Source: an alpha proteobacterium SCGC AAA028-D10 (GTDB taxonomy: Bacteria > Pseudomonadota > Alphaproteobacteria > Pelagibacterales > Pelagibacteraceae). From it: 64,000 nucleotides of DNA. Positions 36,053 through 43,140 of the stretch are shown piece after piece. A program made the translations under genes and the position numbers. Below the pieces are notes generated by a model. It was not told the origin of the DNA and searched no databases. It saw nothing but the letters and a program-made list of their open reading frames with translations. Position 1 is the first letter of the stretch. Each line of letters opens with the position of its first letter. The stretch spans positions 1-64,000 of the forward strand of contig AZOF01000006.1 of the NCBI GenBank assembly GCA_000510845.1, written 5' to 3'.

Positions 36053-36141
36053 AATTATTTCAAGGCAAAGTTAAAGACGATCTAAGACAGGACTAATAAA
36101 ACAATCAAATTAAGCCTAATAATATTAGTTAAATTGAAGTA

Positions 36142-36186
36142 TTGACTTATACGCATATCTATGTGAAAAACGCATATCTGATATGC
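36142..36186 (+). promoter_or_regulatory. Repeated GCATATC sites before a small gene, candidate operator
   Basis: ACGCATATCT occurs at 36151-36160 and again at 36170-36179, 19 bp apart. The second copy is half of a perfect palindrome, GCATATC-T-GATATGC (36172-36186). TTGACT at 36142-36147 can serve as a -35 element, though no good -10 was found at normal spacing. The small gene at 36231 is the likely target; the regulator is unknown. Confidence 0.5.
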
Positions 36187-36230
36187 ACGATTCGCAAATT
36201 AGGTAAGTTAACATAAAACAAGGAGTTAAA

Positions 36231-36425
36231 ATGTTAGAAGGATCAAAAGGCTTAATAGCTAAAAATTTTGAAAACAAGCAAAAGGAAAAGAATATAGATA
36301 ATTTAAACCGCAACATGAAATCAGTTGATACCTACGGTAATGGTACAACGGGTTACAGAATTAAAAACGGTGTCAACGCCGGCAAAGTTGTTGGTCATAT
36401 CCAAAGAGTAAAGTCCGAAATTTAA
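36231..36425 (+). CDS. Small basic soluble protein, 64 aa
   Basis: The frame is preceded by a strong AAGGAG site and a promoter region with repeated palindromic sites. The product is Lys/Asn-rich with no hydrophobic helix; the C-terminal half holds a Gly-rich stretch (DTYGNGTTGYRIKNGVNAGKV). A perfect hairpin and then a structured element follow. No family is recognised. The good initiation region argues that it is expressed. Confidence 0.6.
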   Translation: MLEGSKGLIAKNFENKQKEKNIDNLNRNMKSVDTYGNGTTGYRIKNGVNAGKVVGHIQRVKSEI

Positions 36426-36432
36426 AGTTTTG

Positions 36433-36456
36433 TTTACCTAGCGAAAGCTAGGTAAA
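36433..36456 (+). terminator. Perfect 10-bp hairpin with GAAA loop
   Basis: TTTACCTAGC (36433-36442) and GCTAGGTAAA (36447-36456) flank a GAAA tetraloop. No T-run follows, so it may be a weak terminator of the small gene or the first stem of a longer RNA that includes the element at 36458-36513. A similarly placed hairpin precedes the related element at 40761. Confidence 0.6.
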
Positions 36457-36457
36457 T

Positions 36458-36513
36458 CAAAATCCTATAGCACAACATCACAATAGATCCCTTTTTTCTG
36501 ACTAGGCTATAGG
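36458..36513 (+). ncRNA. Structured element, copy A of a two-member family
   Basis: CCTATAGC (36464-36471) and GCTATAGG (36506-36513) form a closing 8-bp stem. It shares with the element at 40761-40816 the blocks CAAAA(T)CCTATAG, TCACAAT, GATCCCTTTT (AGATCCCTTTT here) and GGCTATAGG, in the same order, with different bases between. Conservation of both the stem and the loop blocks points to a structured RNA or protein-binding site. Strand is assigned by analogy to copy B; no T-run follows here. It is not a known RNA family that I recognise. Confidence 0.55.
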
Positions 36514-36594
36514 CATACCTAAACCAAAAATATTCAACAACTGTTTCAGTAAGTTTTAACTAAAGAAATTATTTAATTAATTACAATTTTAAGA

Positions 36595-37245
36595 TTATTT
36601 TTTTGATTTAGATTTTGTAATTACTATAAAAATAAAAGCAGCAATAAATTGTGCAATAATAAAAGGAATTACATCAGCACTTTGAATGCCAACAAAGGTA
36701 TCCGTTAAACTTCTAGCAATAGTAACTGCTGGATTTGCAAAAAAAGTTGAAGAAGTAAACCAGTAACCCGCTGTTACTGTTAATGCGACTAACATTGGAA
36801 TTTGTTTTTTATCATTCTTAATTCCAAAATAAATTACACTTAGTAAAACTAAAGTTGAGATCATTTCACTAAAATAAAAATTAATTCCAGATCTTGGATT
36901 TGTAGATTCCTGTAATATTGGTAGTGCAAAAATAAAATGACAAAGCATTACTCCAAAAATTGCACCTAAAAATTGGCAGATAAAATATATAATCAGTTCA
37001 CTTGTTTTTAATTTTTTATTAGCCCAGTCCACTAAACTCACTACTGGATTAAAATGAGCTCCTGAAATTGGCATTAGCGAAGAAATTAAAACATATAGAG
37101 CAGCACCCGTTGCAATACTGTTACCAAGTAAAGCAACTGCATTATTGTTTCCTGCAAGGACATCACCCATAATTCCAGAGCCAGTAACCACTGCTAGCAA
37201 TAAGGCGGTGCCAATAAATTCAGCTAAATATTTATTTTTATTCAT
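36595..37245 (-). CDS. aqpS: Aquaporin-family channel, probably AqpS-type arsenite channel
   Basis: The 216-residue MIP-family protein has six helices and two pore half-helix motifs, NPVVS (first) and NPAVT (second). It overlaps arsC by 8 bp on the same strand. In alphaproteobacteria such as Sinorhizobium an aquaglyceroporin replaces a pump, letting arsenite made by ArsC flow out. That role is inferred from the neighbour. Confidence 0.85.
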   Translation of the reverse strand: MNKNKYLAEFIGTALLLAVVTGSGIMGDVLAGNNNAVALLGNSIATGAALYVLISSLMPISGAHFNPVVSLVDWANKKLKTSELIIYFICQFLGAIFGVMLCHFIFALPILQESTNPRSGINFYFSEMISTLVLLSVIYFGIKNDKKQIPMLVALTVTAGYWFTSSTFFANPAVTIARSLTDTFVGIQSADVIPFIIAQFIAAFIFIVITKSKSKK

Positions 37246-37723
37246 TGTTATAAATTTCTCTAAGTTTAAATTTTAAATTAACGGTGTCCATTGTTTCAAC
37301 AGGTAATCTTATAAGTTTTTCAATTTTAGGCTTTAAAGTTTTAATTAATTCATCAAATGCTTTGCGTTTTTCAATCTTATCGCCACCTGCAGCTGAGGGA
37401 TCTTTAAATCCCCAATGAACTTGCAAAGGGTGACCTGGCCAAATAGGGCACATCTCTTTAGCAGCACTGTCGCAAACAGTAATAACTATATGCATTTTTG
37501 GAGCATTGGGTTTTGCAAATTCATCCCAGCTTTTAGAGTAAAGTTTTTTAGTGTCATAGCGCATCTCTTCTGCAATCTCTCTAGCGACCGGATTAATATC
37601 TTTTTTAGGAGAAGATCCTGCGCTAAACCCTGTAAATTTCCCTTTAGCTAATGTGTTTAATAATACTTCTGCAACAACGGATCTTGCAGAATTATGAGTA
37701 CAAAGAAATAAAACGTTGATCAT
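37238..37723 (-). CDS. arsC: Arsenate reductase ArsC (low-molecular-weight phosphatase type)
   Basis: The 161-residue protein has the phosphatase-like P-loop LCTHNSARS (Cys8, Arg14) and the redox-type cysteine segment TVCDSAAKEMCP, followed by HWGFKDPSA. It reduces arsenate to arsenite using thioredoxin or glutaredoxin. It is followed by the AqpS-type channel. No arsR lies in the window; the divergent gene is Zur. The 36-residue C-terminal extension is unusual in length. Confidence 0.92.
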   Translation of the reverse strand: MINVLFLCTHNSARSVVAEVLLNTLAKGKFTGFSAGSSPKKDINPVAREIAEEMRYDTKKLYSKSWDEFAKPNAPKMHIVITVCDSAAKEMCPIWPGHPLQVHWGFKDPSAAGGDKIEKRKAFDELIKTLKPKIEKLIRLPVETMDTVNLKFKLREIYNNE

Positions 37724-37784
37724 TTAATCAATTATTATCAAAAAATTATTACACATATATTACATAAATTAATTAAAATTGTAC

Positions 37785-37797
37785 TAGACTTGGTCTA
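37785..37797. promoter_or_regulatory. Palindrome in the arsC-zur gap
   Basis: TAGAC-TTG-GTCTA is a perfect 5-bp inverted repeat, placed 61 bp before the arsC start and 23 bp before the zur start. It is distinct from the Zur box next to it and could serve the ars genes, whose own regulator is not in the window. Evidence is symmetry and position only. Confidence 0.35.
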
Positions 37798-37805
37798 TTT
37801 TGTGA

Positions 37806-37820
37806 TGTTATAACATAACA
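37806..37820 (+). promoter_or_regulatory. Zur box abutting the zur start codon
   Basis: TGTTAT-AAC-ATAACA is a perfect 6-bp inverted repeat ending at the base before the zur ATG. It contains GTTATAACATAAC, which fits the GTTATAWYATAAC pattern known for Zur operators. This implies that Zur represses its own gene and the membrane protein coupled to it. Confidence 0.75.
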
Positions 37821-38195
37821 ATGAAACATAATGATGATTTAGTCCTAAATGTAATCAAAGCAAATGCAAAGCCATTAACGGCATATGAAATTTTAAGCAA
37901 AGTTCAAAAGGTTAAAAAGATCCAACCTATGTCCGTTTATAGATCACTTAAAAATTTACAAACTCAAGGAAAAATTCACAAATCTAATCAAAGCAAAAGC
38001 TTTTTATTGTGCAATGAAAATGATCACGAGCATGTTCATAATCCAGTATTAGTTATCTGCAATGATTGTGGAAAAACAGAAGAATTAGAGGTTAATAGTT
38101 TTTCAAAATTATTAGCTAATCTTAAAACTAAAGCACAGTTTCAATTTCAGAACTTTCAAATGGAAGTTTCATCAACTTGTAAAGGATGTAATTAA
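37821..38195 (+). CDS. zur: Fur-family zinc regulator Zur
   Basis: A 124-residue winged-helix metalloregulator. The DNA-binding half has QPMSVYRSLKNLQTQGKIHK, and the dimerisation half holds DHEHVHN plus two structural Cys pairs, CNDCG and CKGC. The Cys pairs and HEH pattern are those of Zur/Fur. A Zur-type operator lies right before its start. The last base is shared with the next gene. Confidence 0.88.
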   Translation: MKHNDDLVLNVIKANAKPLTAYEILSKVQKVKKIQPMSVYRSLKNLQTQGKIHKSNQSKSFLLCNENDHEHVHNPVLVICNDCGKTEELEVNSFSKLLANLKTKAQFQFQNFQMEVSSTCKGCN

Positions 38196-38569
38196 TGGAA
38201 CATTTATTAGAGAACATTACTTTTCTTCAGGACAAAATTTTGCTTCGAGGATATGTATTTGGTGTAATTCACGCCGGTTTAATTGTGATTGGTTATTACA
38301 CTGGTTGGAGTATTAACCGTTTTCTTAAAATAGCATCTAATGGTTATATCGCTGGAATTTTTGGTGCAATATTTGCACACGTTATTGCAGATTTAATCGC
38401 ATCTCTAGTTGATCCAGATATTCGTCCCGCAACTCTTGGAATTTTTCTTGGCGGCTTAACACCGCTTATACTTATACCGTTCCTTGAAAAGTATGTGGTT
38501 AAATCTAAACATCACATTGTAGTTGGTGATCATGATGATGTTAAAAAAGACTTAGACCATCATCATTAG
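38195..38569 (+). CDS. Membrane protein with His-rich tail, coupled to zur
   Basis: A 124-residue protein with about three membrane helices (FGVIHAGLIVIGYYTGW; GYIAGIFGAIFAHVIADLIASL; LGGLTPLILIPFLEKYV) and a cytoplasmic or periplasmic tail rich in His and Asp (KSKHHIV, DHDD, LDHHH). The start overlaps the zur stop by 1 bp. His/Asp tails bind zinc in several transport proteins, so a role in zinc handling under Zur control is inferred. No family recognised. Confidence 0.7.
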   Translation: MEHLLENITFLQDKILLRGYVFGVIHAGLIVIGYYTGWSINRFLKIASNGYIAGIFGAIFAHVIADLIASLVDPDIRPATLGIFLGGLTPLILIPFLEKYVVKSKHHIVVGDHDDVKKDLDHHH

Positions 38570-38577
38570 TCAAAAGA

Positions 38578-39321
38578 CTAATAATTTCTAACTAAATGTT
38601 TAACCTCTGGGATTCGAGTGTGAGTATTTTTGCTGCCTAAAATAACTACAACTCTTCTGCCTTTATTAGTATCCATCAATAAAGCAATGCAACCACCCGC
38701 AGCTCTAATGTAGCCTGTTTTGCTTACTATAAATTTTTTACTAACTAATGGATTTGTATTTTTATATGAATAATAGCCCTCATCTAATTTAATTCGCATT
38801 TTTGGCGTCTGTGATGATTTTACAATAAGAGGATATGTTTGTGCAGCAAGAACAAGTTTAATTAAGCTACTTGATGTTGAAACGTTATCATCATCAAGTC
38901 CAGAAGCATCAACAAATGAAGTGTCTCTCATTTTTAAAGACCTTGCCTTTGCATTCATAGCATCCACACAAGCTTGATAACCGCCTGGGTAATGCTCACA
39001 TAGTAAGTCTGAGGAGTCATTATTAGATCTAATAAGTGCTAATCTCAAATGTTGCCGTCTTGAAATATCATTAATTTTCTCATCTAAATTTTGATTAGCA
39101 TCCAGCACAACCATAGCGGTCATTAATTTTGTAATACTTGCAATACTGCGTAGATCGTTGGTGTTGGCTCCTTTTATAATTTTTCCGTTAACATCTGCAA
39201 CCACCCAACTCTTTGCACTTATAGGAACTCTTTTTTTATTTGCGGTAATAGTTTTCTGTGCCTCAACCGACGATGTAAGCAACAACAGAACTGCAGTAAG
39301 GATAGAAATTATTTTAAACAT
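38578..39321 (-). CDS. D-alanyl-D-alanine endopeptidase/carboxypeptidase (peptidase S11)
   Basis: The 247-residue penicillin-binding protein has a signal peptide (about 1-21) and the three active-site motifs: S62-I-T-K65, SNN, and KTG (VSKTGYI). It lacks the C-terminal membrane anchor domain of DacA, so it resembles PbpG-like endopeptidases. It trims or cleaves peptidoglycan cross-links. It is convergent with the zur-linked gene. Confidence 0.9.
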   Translation of the reverse strand: MFKIISILTAVLLLLTSSVEAQKTITANKKRVPISAKSWVVADVNGKIIKGANTNDLRSIASITKLMTAMVVLDANQNLDEKINDISRRQHLRLALIRSNNDSSDLLCEHYPGGYQACVDAMNAKARSLKMRDTSFVDASGLDDDNVSTSSSLIKLVLAAQTYPLIVKSSQTPKMRIKLDEGYYSYKNTNPLVSKKFIVSKTGYIRAAGGCIALLMDTNKGRRVVVILGSKNTHTRIPEVKHLVRNY

Positions 39322-39452
39322 GTCCTGACCTAATTATATGAATTCATAATTAAAAAAACTTAAAATTAGTAAAAGCACCGTAAATGCTCAATAATATTAA
39401 AAATTTATGTTATAAATTCTAAAATAAATATTTTTTAGTTAATTTTAAAACA

Positions 39453-40679
39453 ATGGACCAAAGCACAAATTTAATAGCGCTGCTTGCAACTGGTTTTGGA
39501 CTTGCGTTAATTTTTGGATATCTTGCTAACTATTTTAAAATTCCATCTTTAGTTGGATATTTATTTGCAGGCGTTGTGATTGGTCCTTTCACTCCAGGTT
39601 ATATTGGAGATCAACAACTTGCAAATCAGCTCGCTGAAATTGGTGTTGTATTATTAATGTTTGGCGTGGGCTTACATTTTAGCTTACACGATTTAGATCG
39701 ACTAAAAAGAATTGCAATCCCAACTGCAATTATAAATATTTTCATCATCACATTGATTAGTGCATTTATTAGCATTGAGTATTGGGGTTATTCATTAATG
39801 GGTGGGATTATTTTAGGACTTTGTTTGTCTGTTTCCTCAACCGTTGTTTTAGTGAGAGCTTTAGAAAAAAGAGATTTAATTGAAAACGATATAGGTAAAT
39901 TTTCAATTGGTCGCTTGGTGGTTGAGGATATTATAATGATTTTAGTATTAGTTTTTTTACCAGTTTTTTCTCAAGTATTCTTAAACCCACAGATTAATCA
40001 GGCCGAACAAACTTTATATCAAAGTTTTGCCCCAGCTATGATTGCTGTTTTTAAAATAATCTTATTTATAATTTTGATGCTAGTTGTTGGTAGAAAAATT
40101 TTACCTAAAATTTTAAAAGCCATCGTTAAAACTAATTCTCGTGAATTATTTACGCTAGCCATTGTAAGCGCAGCGGTAACAATTTCTTTTTTTTCAGCAA
40201 AATTCTTTGAAGTATCAATGGCGCTAGGTGCATTTTTTGCAGGAACTATTTTAAAAGAAACTGAATTTTCAAAACGTGCTGAACTAGATTCCCTGCCACT
40301 AAGAGATATATTTTCTATATTGTTTTTTGTCAGCATTGGGATGTTGTTTAATCCCATAACTATAATCATGTATCCTTACAAAGTATTAATTATTGCACTT
40401 ATTGTTATCGTTGCAAAATTAATTACAACCACAGCACTTTGTTTAATTTTTAAATATCCATTTAAAACTGCCTTAGTGATTGGTTGTGGACTTGCACAAA
40501 TTGGAGAGTTTTCCTTCATTCTTGCAAGCATGGGTCTTGAGTTAAAAATTATTTCAAGAAACGCCTATAACTTAATATTGGCTGGGGCTTTTATAAGTAT
40601 TGCTGTTAATCCAACTTTATTTAAATTTAGCAAACCTATTTTGGAATGGTTTGAGAGAAAAAGAAAATATTATTATTAA
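39453..40679 (+). CDS. CPA2-family cation:proton antiporter (KefB-like core)
   Basis: The 408-residue protein consists of the membrane domain only, with about twelve helices. Signatures are LVGYLFAGVVIGPFTPG, EIGVVLLMFGVGLHFSL, LSVSSTVVLVRALEKR and ALGAFFAGTILKETEFS. The C-terminal TrkA-N nucleotide domain of KefB/KefC is missing. K+ or Na+ exchange for H+ is expected. A G9 tract and a structured element follow it before the next gene. Confidence 0.9.
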   Translation: MDQSTNLIALLATGFGLALIFGYLANYFKIPSLVGYLFAGVVIGPFTPGYIGDQQLANQLAEIGVVLLMFGVGLHFSLHDLDRLKRIAIPTAIINIFIITLISAFISIEYWGYSLMGGIILGLCLSVSSTVVLVRALEKRDLIENDIGKFSIGRLVVEDIIMILVLVFLPVFSQVFLNPQINQAEQTLYQSFAPAMIAVFKIILFIILMLVVGRKILPKILKAIVKTNSRELFTLAIVSAAVTISFFSAKFFEVSMALGAFFAGTILKETEFSKRAELDSLPLRDIFSILFFVSIGMLFNPITIIMYPYKVLIIALIVIVAKLITTTALCLIFKYPFKTALVIGCGLAQIGEFSFILASMGLELKIISRNAYNLILAGAFISIAVNPTLFKFSKPILEWFERKRKYYY

Positions 40680-40721
40680 TTGTTGATAAAAATAAAATAA
40701 TTTTAAATTATATTTGATTAT

Positions 40722-40730
40722 GGGGGGGGG
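40722..40730 (+). repeat. G9 homopolymer tract in a promoter-like position
   Basis: Nine consecutive Gs stand out in this AT-rich genome. The tract lies between TTGATT (40714-40719) and TAATTA (40737-40742), which are 17 bp apart, so it could form most of a promoter spacer and vary by slippage. A hairpin GTTATGC-N7-GCATAAC (40730-40750) and the structured element follow. See also the C9 tract at 60191. Confidence 0.7.
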
Positions 40731-40760
40731 TTATGCTAATTACGCATAACACTTAATTTA

Positions 40761-40826
40761 CAAAACCTATAGTTTCACAATCAGATTCTGATCCCTTTTG
40801 ATGTCGTGGCTATAGGTGTTTTTTTT
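40761..40826 (+). ncRNA. Structured element, copy B, ending in a T8 run
   Basis: ACCTATAG (40765-40772) pairs with CTATAGGT (40810-40817), and TTTTTTTT (40819-40826) follows, as for a transcript 3' end. Inside, ATCAGA-T-TCTGAT (40780-40792) forms a second symmetrical segment. Blocks CAAAACCTATAG, TCACAAT, GATCCCTTTT and GGCTATAGG are shared in order with the element at 36458. It could be a small RNA, an attenuator for the gene starting at 40832, or the terminator of the antiporter gene. Shared loop sequence argues against a plain terminator. Confidence 0.6.
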
Positions 40827-40831
40827 GTTTT

Positions 40832-41269
40832 ATGAGAACAGCCAAAATAACATGTCCTTATTGCAGCAACTCACAAAAAATTTTTTATTTTTCTTTTAAT
40901 CTAAAACAATTTTTCAATATTTTTTCAAAACAAGAACAATTAATTCCAACCAGAGCGATTACAGATATTAATAAAAAAATCAAAAAATTTTCATGCAAAG
41001 CATGTTTAAAAGATCTTATTTATTTTTTTAATATTAATAATGAAGAATATTTTGTTGACGGTATTCATTTAAAGTATGCAAGAGAACTTATTTTAAACAA
41101 AAGAAATGGTATTGAACTTTTAAAGAATAAAATAGTTAAACTAGAAAAAGTAGAAAATAGTCCTGAAAATGAAAAGTTACTGGAATATTTAAGAATAAAA
41201 GTGATTAAAGAGGATGAGGAATTAAATCACTTAAAAGAAGAATATAAAGATTTGCCTTTAAAATTATAA
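40832..41269 (+). CDS. CXXC zinc-ribbon protein with C-terminal coiled coil
   Basis: The 145-residue protein has two Cys pairs, CPYC (near residue 9) and CKAC (near 57), that can form a zinc ribbon interrupted by a polar insert. From about residue 90 a long charged helix follows with Glu/Lys/Leu heptads. No family is recognised. Its ATG lies 5 bp after the T8 run of structured element B, so expression probably depends on read-through or a later start. Confidence 0.65.
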   Translation: MRTAKITCPYCSNSQKIFYFSFNLKQFFNIFSKQEQLIPTRAITDINKKIKKFSCKACLKDLIYFFNINNEEYFVDGIHLKYARELILNKRNGIELLKNKIVKLEKVENSPENEKLLEYLRIKVIKEDEELNHLKEEYKDLPLKL

Positions 41270-41273
41270 TTTC

Positions 41274-41301
41274 AAAGCGGGCAAACAATTTTGTCCGCTT
41301 T
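41274..41301. terminator. Bidirectional terminator hairpin
   Basis: AAAGCGGGCAAA (41274-41285) pairs with TTTGTCCGCTTT (41290-41301) around a CAAT loop, with one G-T pair. It lies between two convergent genes (ends at 41269 and 41322). A and T tracts inside the stem give it the usual bidirectional look. Confidence 0.75.
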
Positions 41302-41321
41302 AGAAATAATATAGATAATTA

Positions 41322-41573
41322 TTAGTTTGTAGCTTTAGAACCAATTAACTTTAAAGCTTCGCGAAGAGCTGCTTCTGATTTGTCATGAGTTTTATCATTG
41401 TGAAGTTTTTCACCATCAGCTCTTAATTTTTTTGCTTTTTTTACATCGTCAGCTTTTGCTTTTGTTGTTTTAACATCAGCATCAAATTGCGCCCATAATT
41501 TTGGACATACTTTTGCATAAGCAGTTGAAGTTACTAAAAACATACTTACTAATAGCACAAGTGTTTTTTTCAT
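41322..41573 (-). CDS. Small secreted Lys-rich protein, 83 aa
   Basis: A clear signal peptide (residues 1-20, ending STAYA) is followed by a mature part of about 63 residues that is Lys/Ala/Asp-rich and helical, with one Cys near its start (KVCPKLW). The pattern AEAALREALKLIG-like at the end resembles periplasmic helical bundle proteins. Function unknown. Confidence 0.65.
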   Translation of the reverse strand: MKKTLVLLVSMFLVTSTAYAKVCPKLWAQFDADVKTTKAKADDVKKAKKLRADGEKLHNDKTHDKSEAALREALKLIGSKATN

Positions 41574-41689
41574 TTTTTTAATTATTAAGTTAGTGGCTTG
41601 ATTTACTACAGGTGCAAAAAAAAGTCATTTTAAAAAATGTCTTTATTATCAAGTCAAATATACAGATTCAGGTCTTGTTCTAAGCTGAA

Positions 41690-41812
41690 TTATCTTTTAC
41701 TAAAGAATAAATATTTTATTGCAGCTGCAGCTATTAAAAGGTGCATAGCAACTGTTAGTATAATTATAATTGCGCCTTCATTTGAGAACATCATATTCAT
41801 CATCGGATACAT
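41690..41812 (-). CDS. Membrane microprotein, 40 aa
   Basis: The minus-strand frame from ATG at 41812 to TAA at 41690 encodes a Met-rich N-terminus (MYPMMNMMFSNEG), one hydrophobic helix (AIIIILTVAMHLLIAAAAI) and a basic end (FFSKR). The positive-inside charge pattern supports it over the plus-strand frame in the same place, which has no such order. Function unknown. Confidence 0.55.
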   Translation of the reverse strand: MYPMMNMMFSNEGAIIIILTVAMHLLIAAAAIKYLFFSKR

Positions 41813-41945
41813 TTTTATACTTTGTTAAGTTAGGATTTGAATAGAGGCTATACCTGCACCAATACCCTGTATATGAAAATTAATATTGAAGATATTGCTG
41901 TATATATGTCTTGATTATTGTCAAAATTTTATATCTATTTTAAAT

Positions 41946-42242
41946 ATGATCAAAAAATATTTAATATTTTTAACTTTAATATTCTCAGTTTATTCGTGCA
42001 CTGTTATTTCAGAAAAAGCTGCGCAAAAAGCTGACAAAGAAAATGCTTATCTTTCTACATTCTTAAACAAATCTTCAGCAAATCTAAATTCAACACTTGG
42101 TAAGCCTACACAAGTTTCATCTGAGGGTAATTTGGCCGTTCATGTTTATGAAGTAAAGGGCACTCTATTTAACTGTCAGAGAAAATTTACAATTGATAAT
42201 AAAAATATTGTGACAGGTTTCGTTTCCACTTGCTGGGATTGA
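41946..42242 (+). CDS. Small lipoprotein, 98 aa
   Basis: From the ATG at 41946 the product has a lipoprotein signal (residues about 1-18, lipobox VYSC) and a small mature domain with the pattern LNSTLGKPTQV, VYEVKGTLFNCQRKF and a C-terminal STCWD. The layout recalls small outer-membrane lipoproteins of the SmpA/OmlA kind, but the match is weak. An earlier in-frame ATG at 41886 would disrupt the signal peptide. Confidence 0.65.
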   Translation: MIKKYLIFLTLIFSVYSCTVISEKAAQKADKENAYLSTFLNKSSANLNSTLGKPTQVSSEGNLAVHVYEVKGTLFNCQRKFTIDNKNIVTGFVSTCWD

Positions 42243-42345
42243 TATTACAATTGATGAAGCCATTAACACTTATAAAGTCGTTGATCAAAACGAAGGACTT
42301 ATAGATACCGCATTTGCCCTTAGAATTTATATAGGAACTGCCTAA
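42241..42345 (+). pseudogene. Possible leftover C-terminal coding fragment
   Basis: Right after the lipoprotein stop, a frame without its own start reads DITIDEAINTYKVVDQNEGL and ends IYIGTA before TAA at 42343. The composition is protein-like and unlike nearby noncoding DNA. It could be the end of a gene whose front was lost, or chance. The upstream frame is closed by TGA about 30 bp earlier. The gap to 42418 holds nothing else. Confidence 0.3.
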
Positions 42346-42418
42346 AGAAATTACAAAAAATACATCTATTATTTGTACTTAATTATTGTACACTTATTAT
42401 CACTATTAAGAGGCATTT

Positions 42419-42778
42419 ATGAAAAGTAAAGAAACGCTAGCAAAGCAGTGTAATTATCTTTTTAATGAATTTCTTACTAATAATAAGAAATATAAAACTC
42501 TTACACATTTTCGAAGAACGCCTGGTGGGTGGCTTATTATGTTAAAAATTTTTGAAAATTATTTTAACGATAATGATATTCATGTTGAAGAATTAATTCG
42601 CCAAGTGCCTATTTCCATTAGTTCACGATTAAGTTTATTTTCGCTCATCGACATTGCGGTTAAAAGAAATATTTTAATCAAAACAGCGGATACTACTGAT
42701 CATAGAAAAAAATTAGTCACACCTTCTGAAATTTTTATAAAAGAATTTAAAGATTGGCTTGACGATTTTGGGGCCTAA
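42419..42778 (+). CDS. MarR-like winged-helix regulator
   Basis: The 119-residue protein is helical with a C-terminal wing pattern TADTTDHRKKLVTPSEIF, the D-x-R-x3-L-T signature seen in MarR-type and YdgJ-like DNA-binding proteins. Helices before it (SISSRLSLFSLIDIAVKRNI) fit the recognition region. Targets are unknown. It ends 4 bp from the convergent DUF305 gene. Confidence 0.7.
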   Translation: MKSKETLAKQCNYLFNEFLTNNKKYKTLTHFRRTPGGWLIMLKIFENYFNDNDIHVEELIRQVPISISSRLSLFSLIDIAVKRNILIKTADTTDHRKKLVTPSEIFIKEFKDWLDDFGA

Positions 42779-42782
42779 ATAG

Positions 42783-43124
42783 TTACTTTTTCTCTCTTTT
42801 TTTTAACCAATCTTGCATCATTTTTATCTCAGCTTTTTGAGCATCGATCATTTTTTGTGCAAAAGCTTTAAGTTCGGCATCTTTTGATTTTTTAATTAAC
42901 TCTTCAGACATATCAATGGCTCCTTGATGGTGCGGGATCATTCCTTTTAAAAAATCAACATCAATATTTCCTGAAGGTTTAATCATCATATCTTTATGCA
43001 TTTTATCCATAGCCTTTTGAAAAGGCATGGGGCCATGATTTTTATGACTATCATGATGCATAGCTGATAGTGGCAACGTAATTGTGAATAATATAATTGA
43101 AATACTTAATAAAATTTTTTTCAT
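42783..43124 (-). CDS. Periplasmic DUF305 (CopM-like) protein
   Basis: The 113-residue protein has a signal peptide (about 1-20), a His/Met-rich segment (AMHHDSHKNHGPMPF) and the DUF305 core with MIPHHQGAIDMSEEL and a C-terminal MMQDWLKKR. The HHQ motif and Met/His content suggest copper binding in the periplasm, as for CopM of cyanobacteria. The metal is inferred. Confidence 0.85.
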   Translation of the reverse strand: MKKILLSISIILFTITLPLSAMHHDSHKNHGPMPFQKAMDKMHKDMMIKPSGNIDVDFLKGMIPHHQGAIDMSEELIKKSKDAELKAFAQKMIDAQKAEIKMMQDWLKKREKK

Positions 43125-43140
43125 AAATTAACTATATGTT

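Noticed and set aside
36125..36316. A 63-codon minus-strand frame over the palindromic sites.
   Set aside because: It overlaps the better supported 64-residue plus-strand gene and its operator, and has no ribosome site.
40722..40730. G9 as a sequencing artefact.
   Set aside because: This cannot be excluded from one sequence, but a second run of identical length at 60191 and the exact promoter-like placement of both argue for real sequence. Length should still be confirmed in reads.
41637..41828. A 63-codon plus-strand frame.
   Set aside because: The opposite strand encodes a 40-residue protein with an ordered helix and basic end, while the plus frame has no such order or ribosome site.
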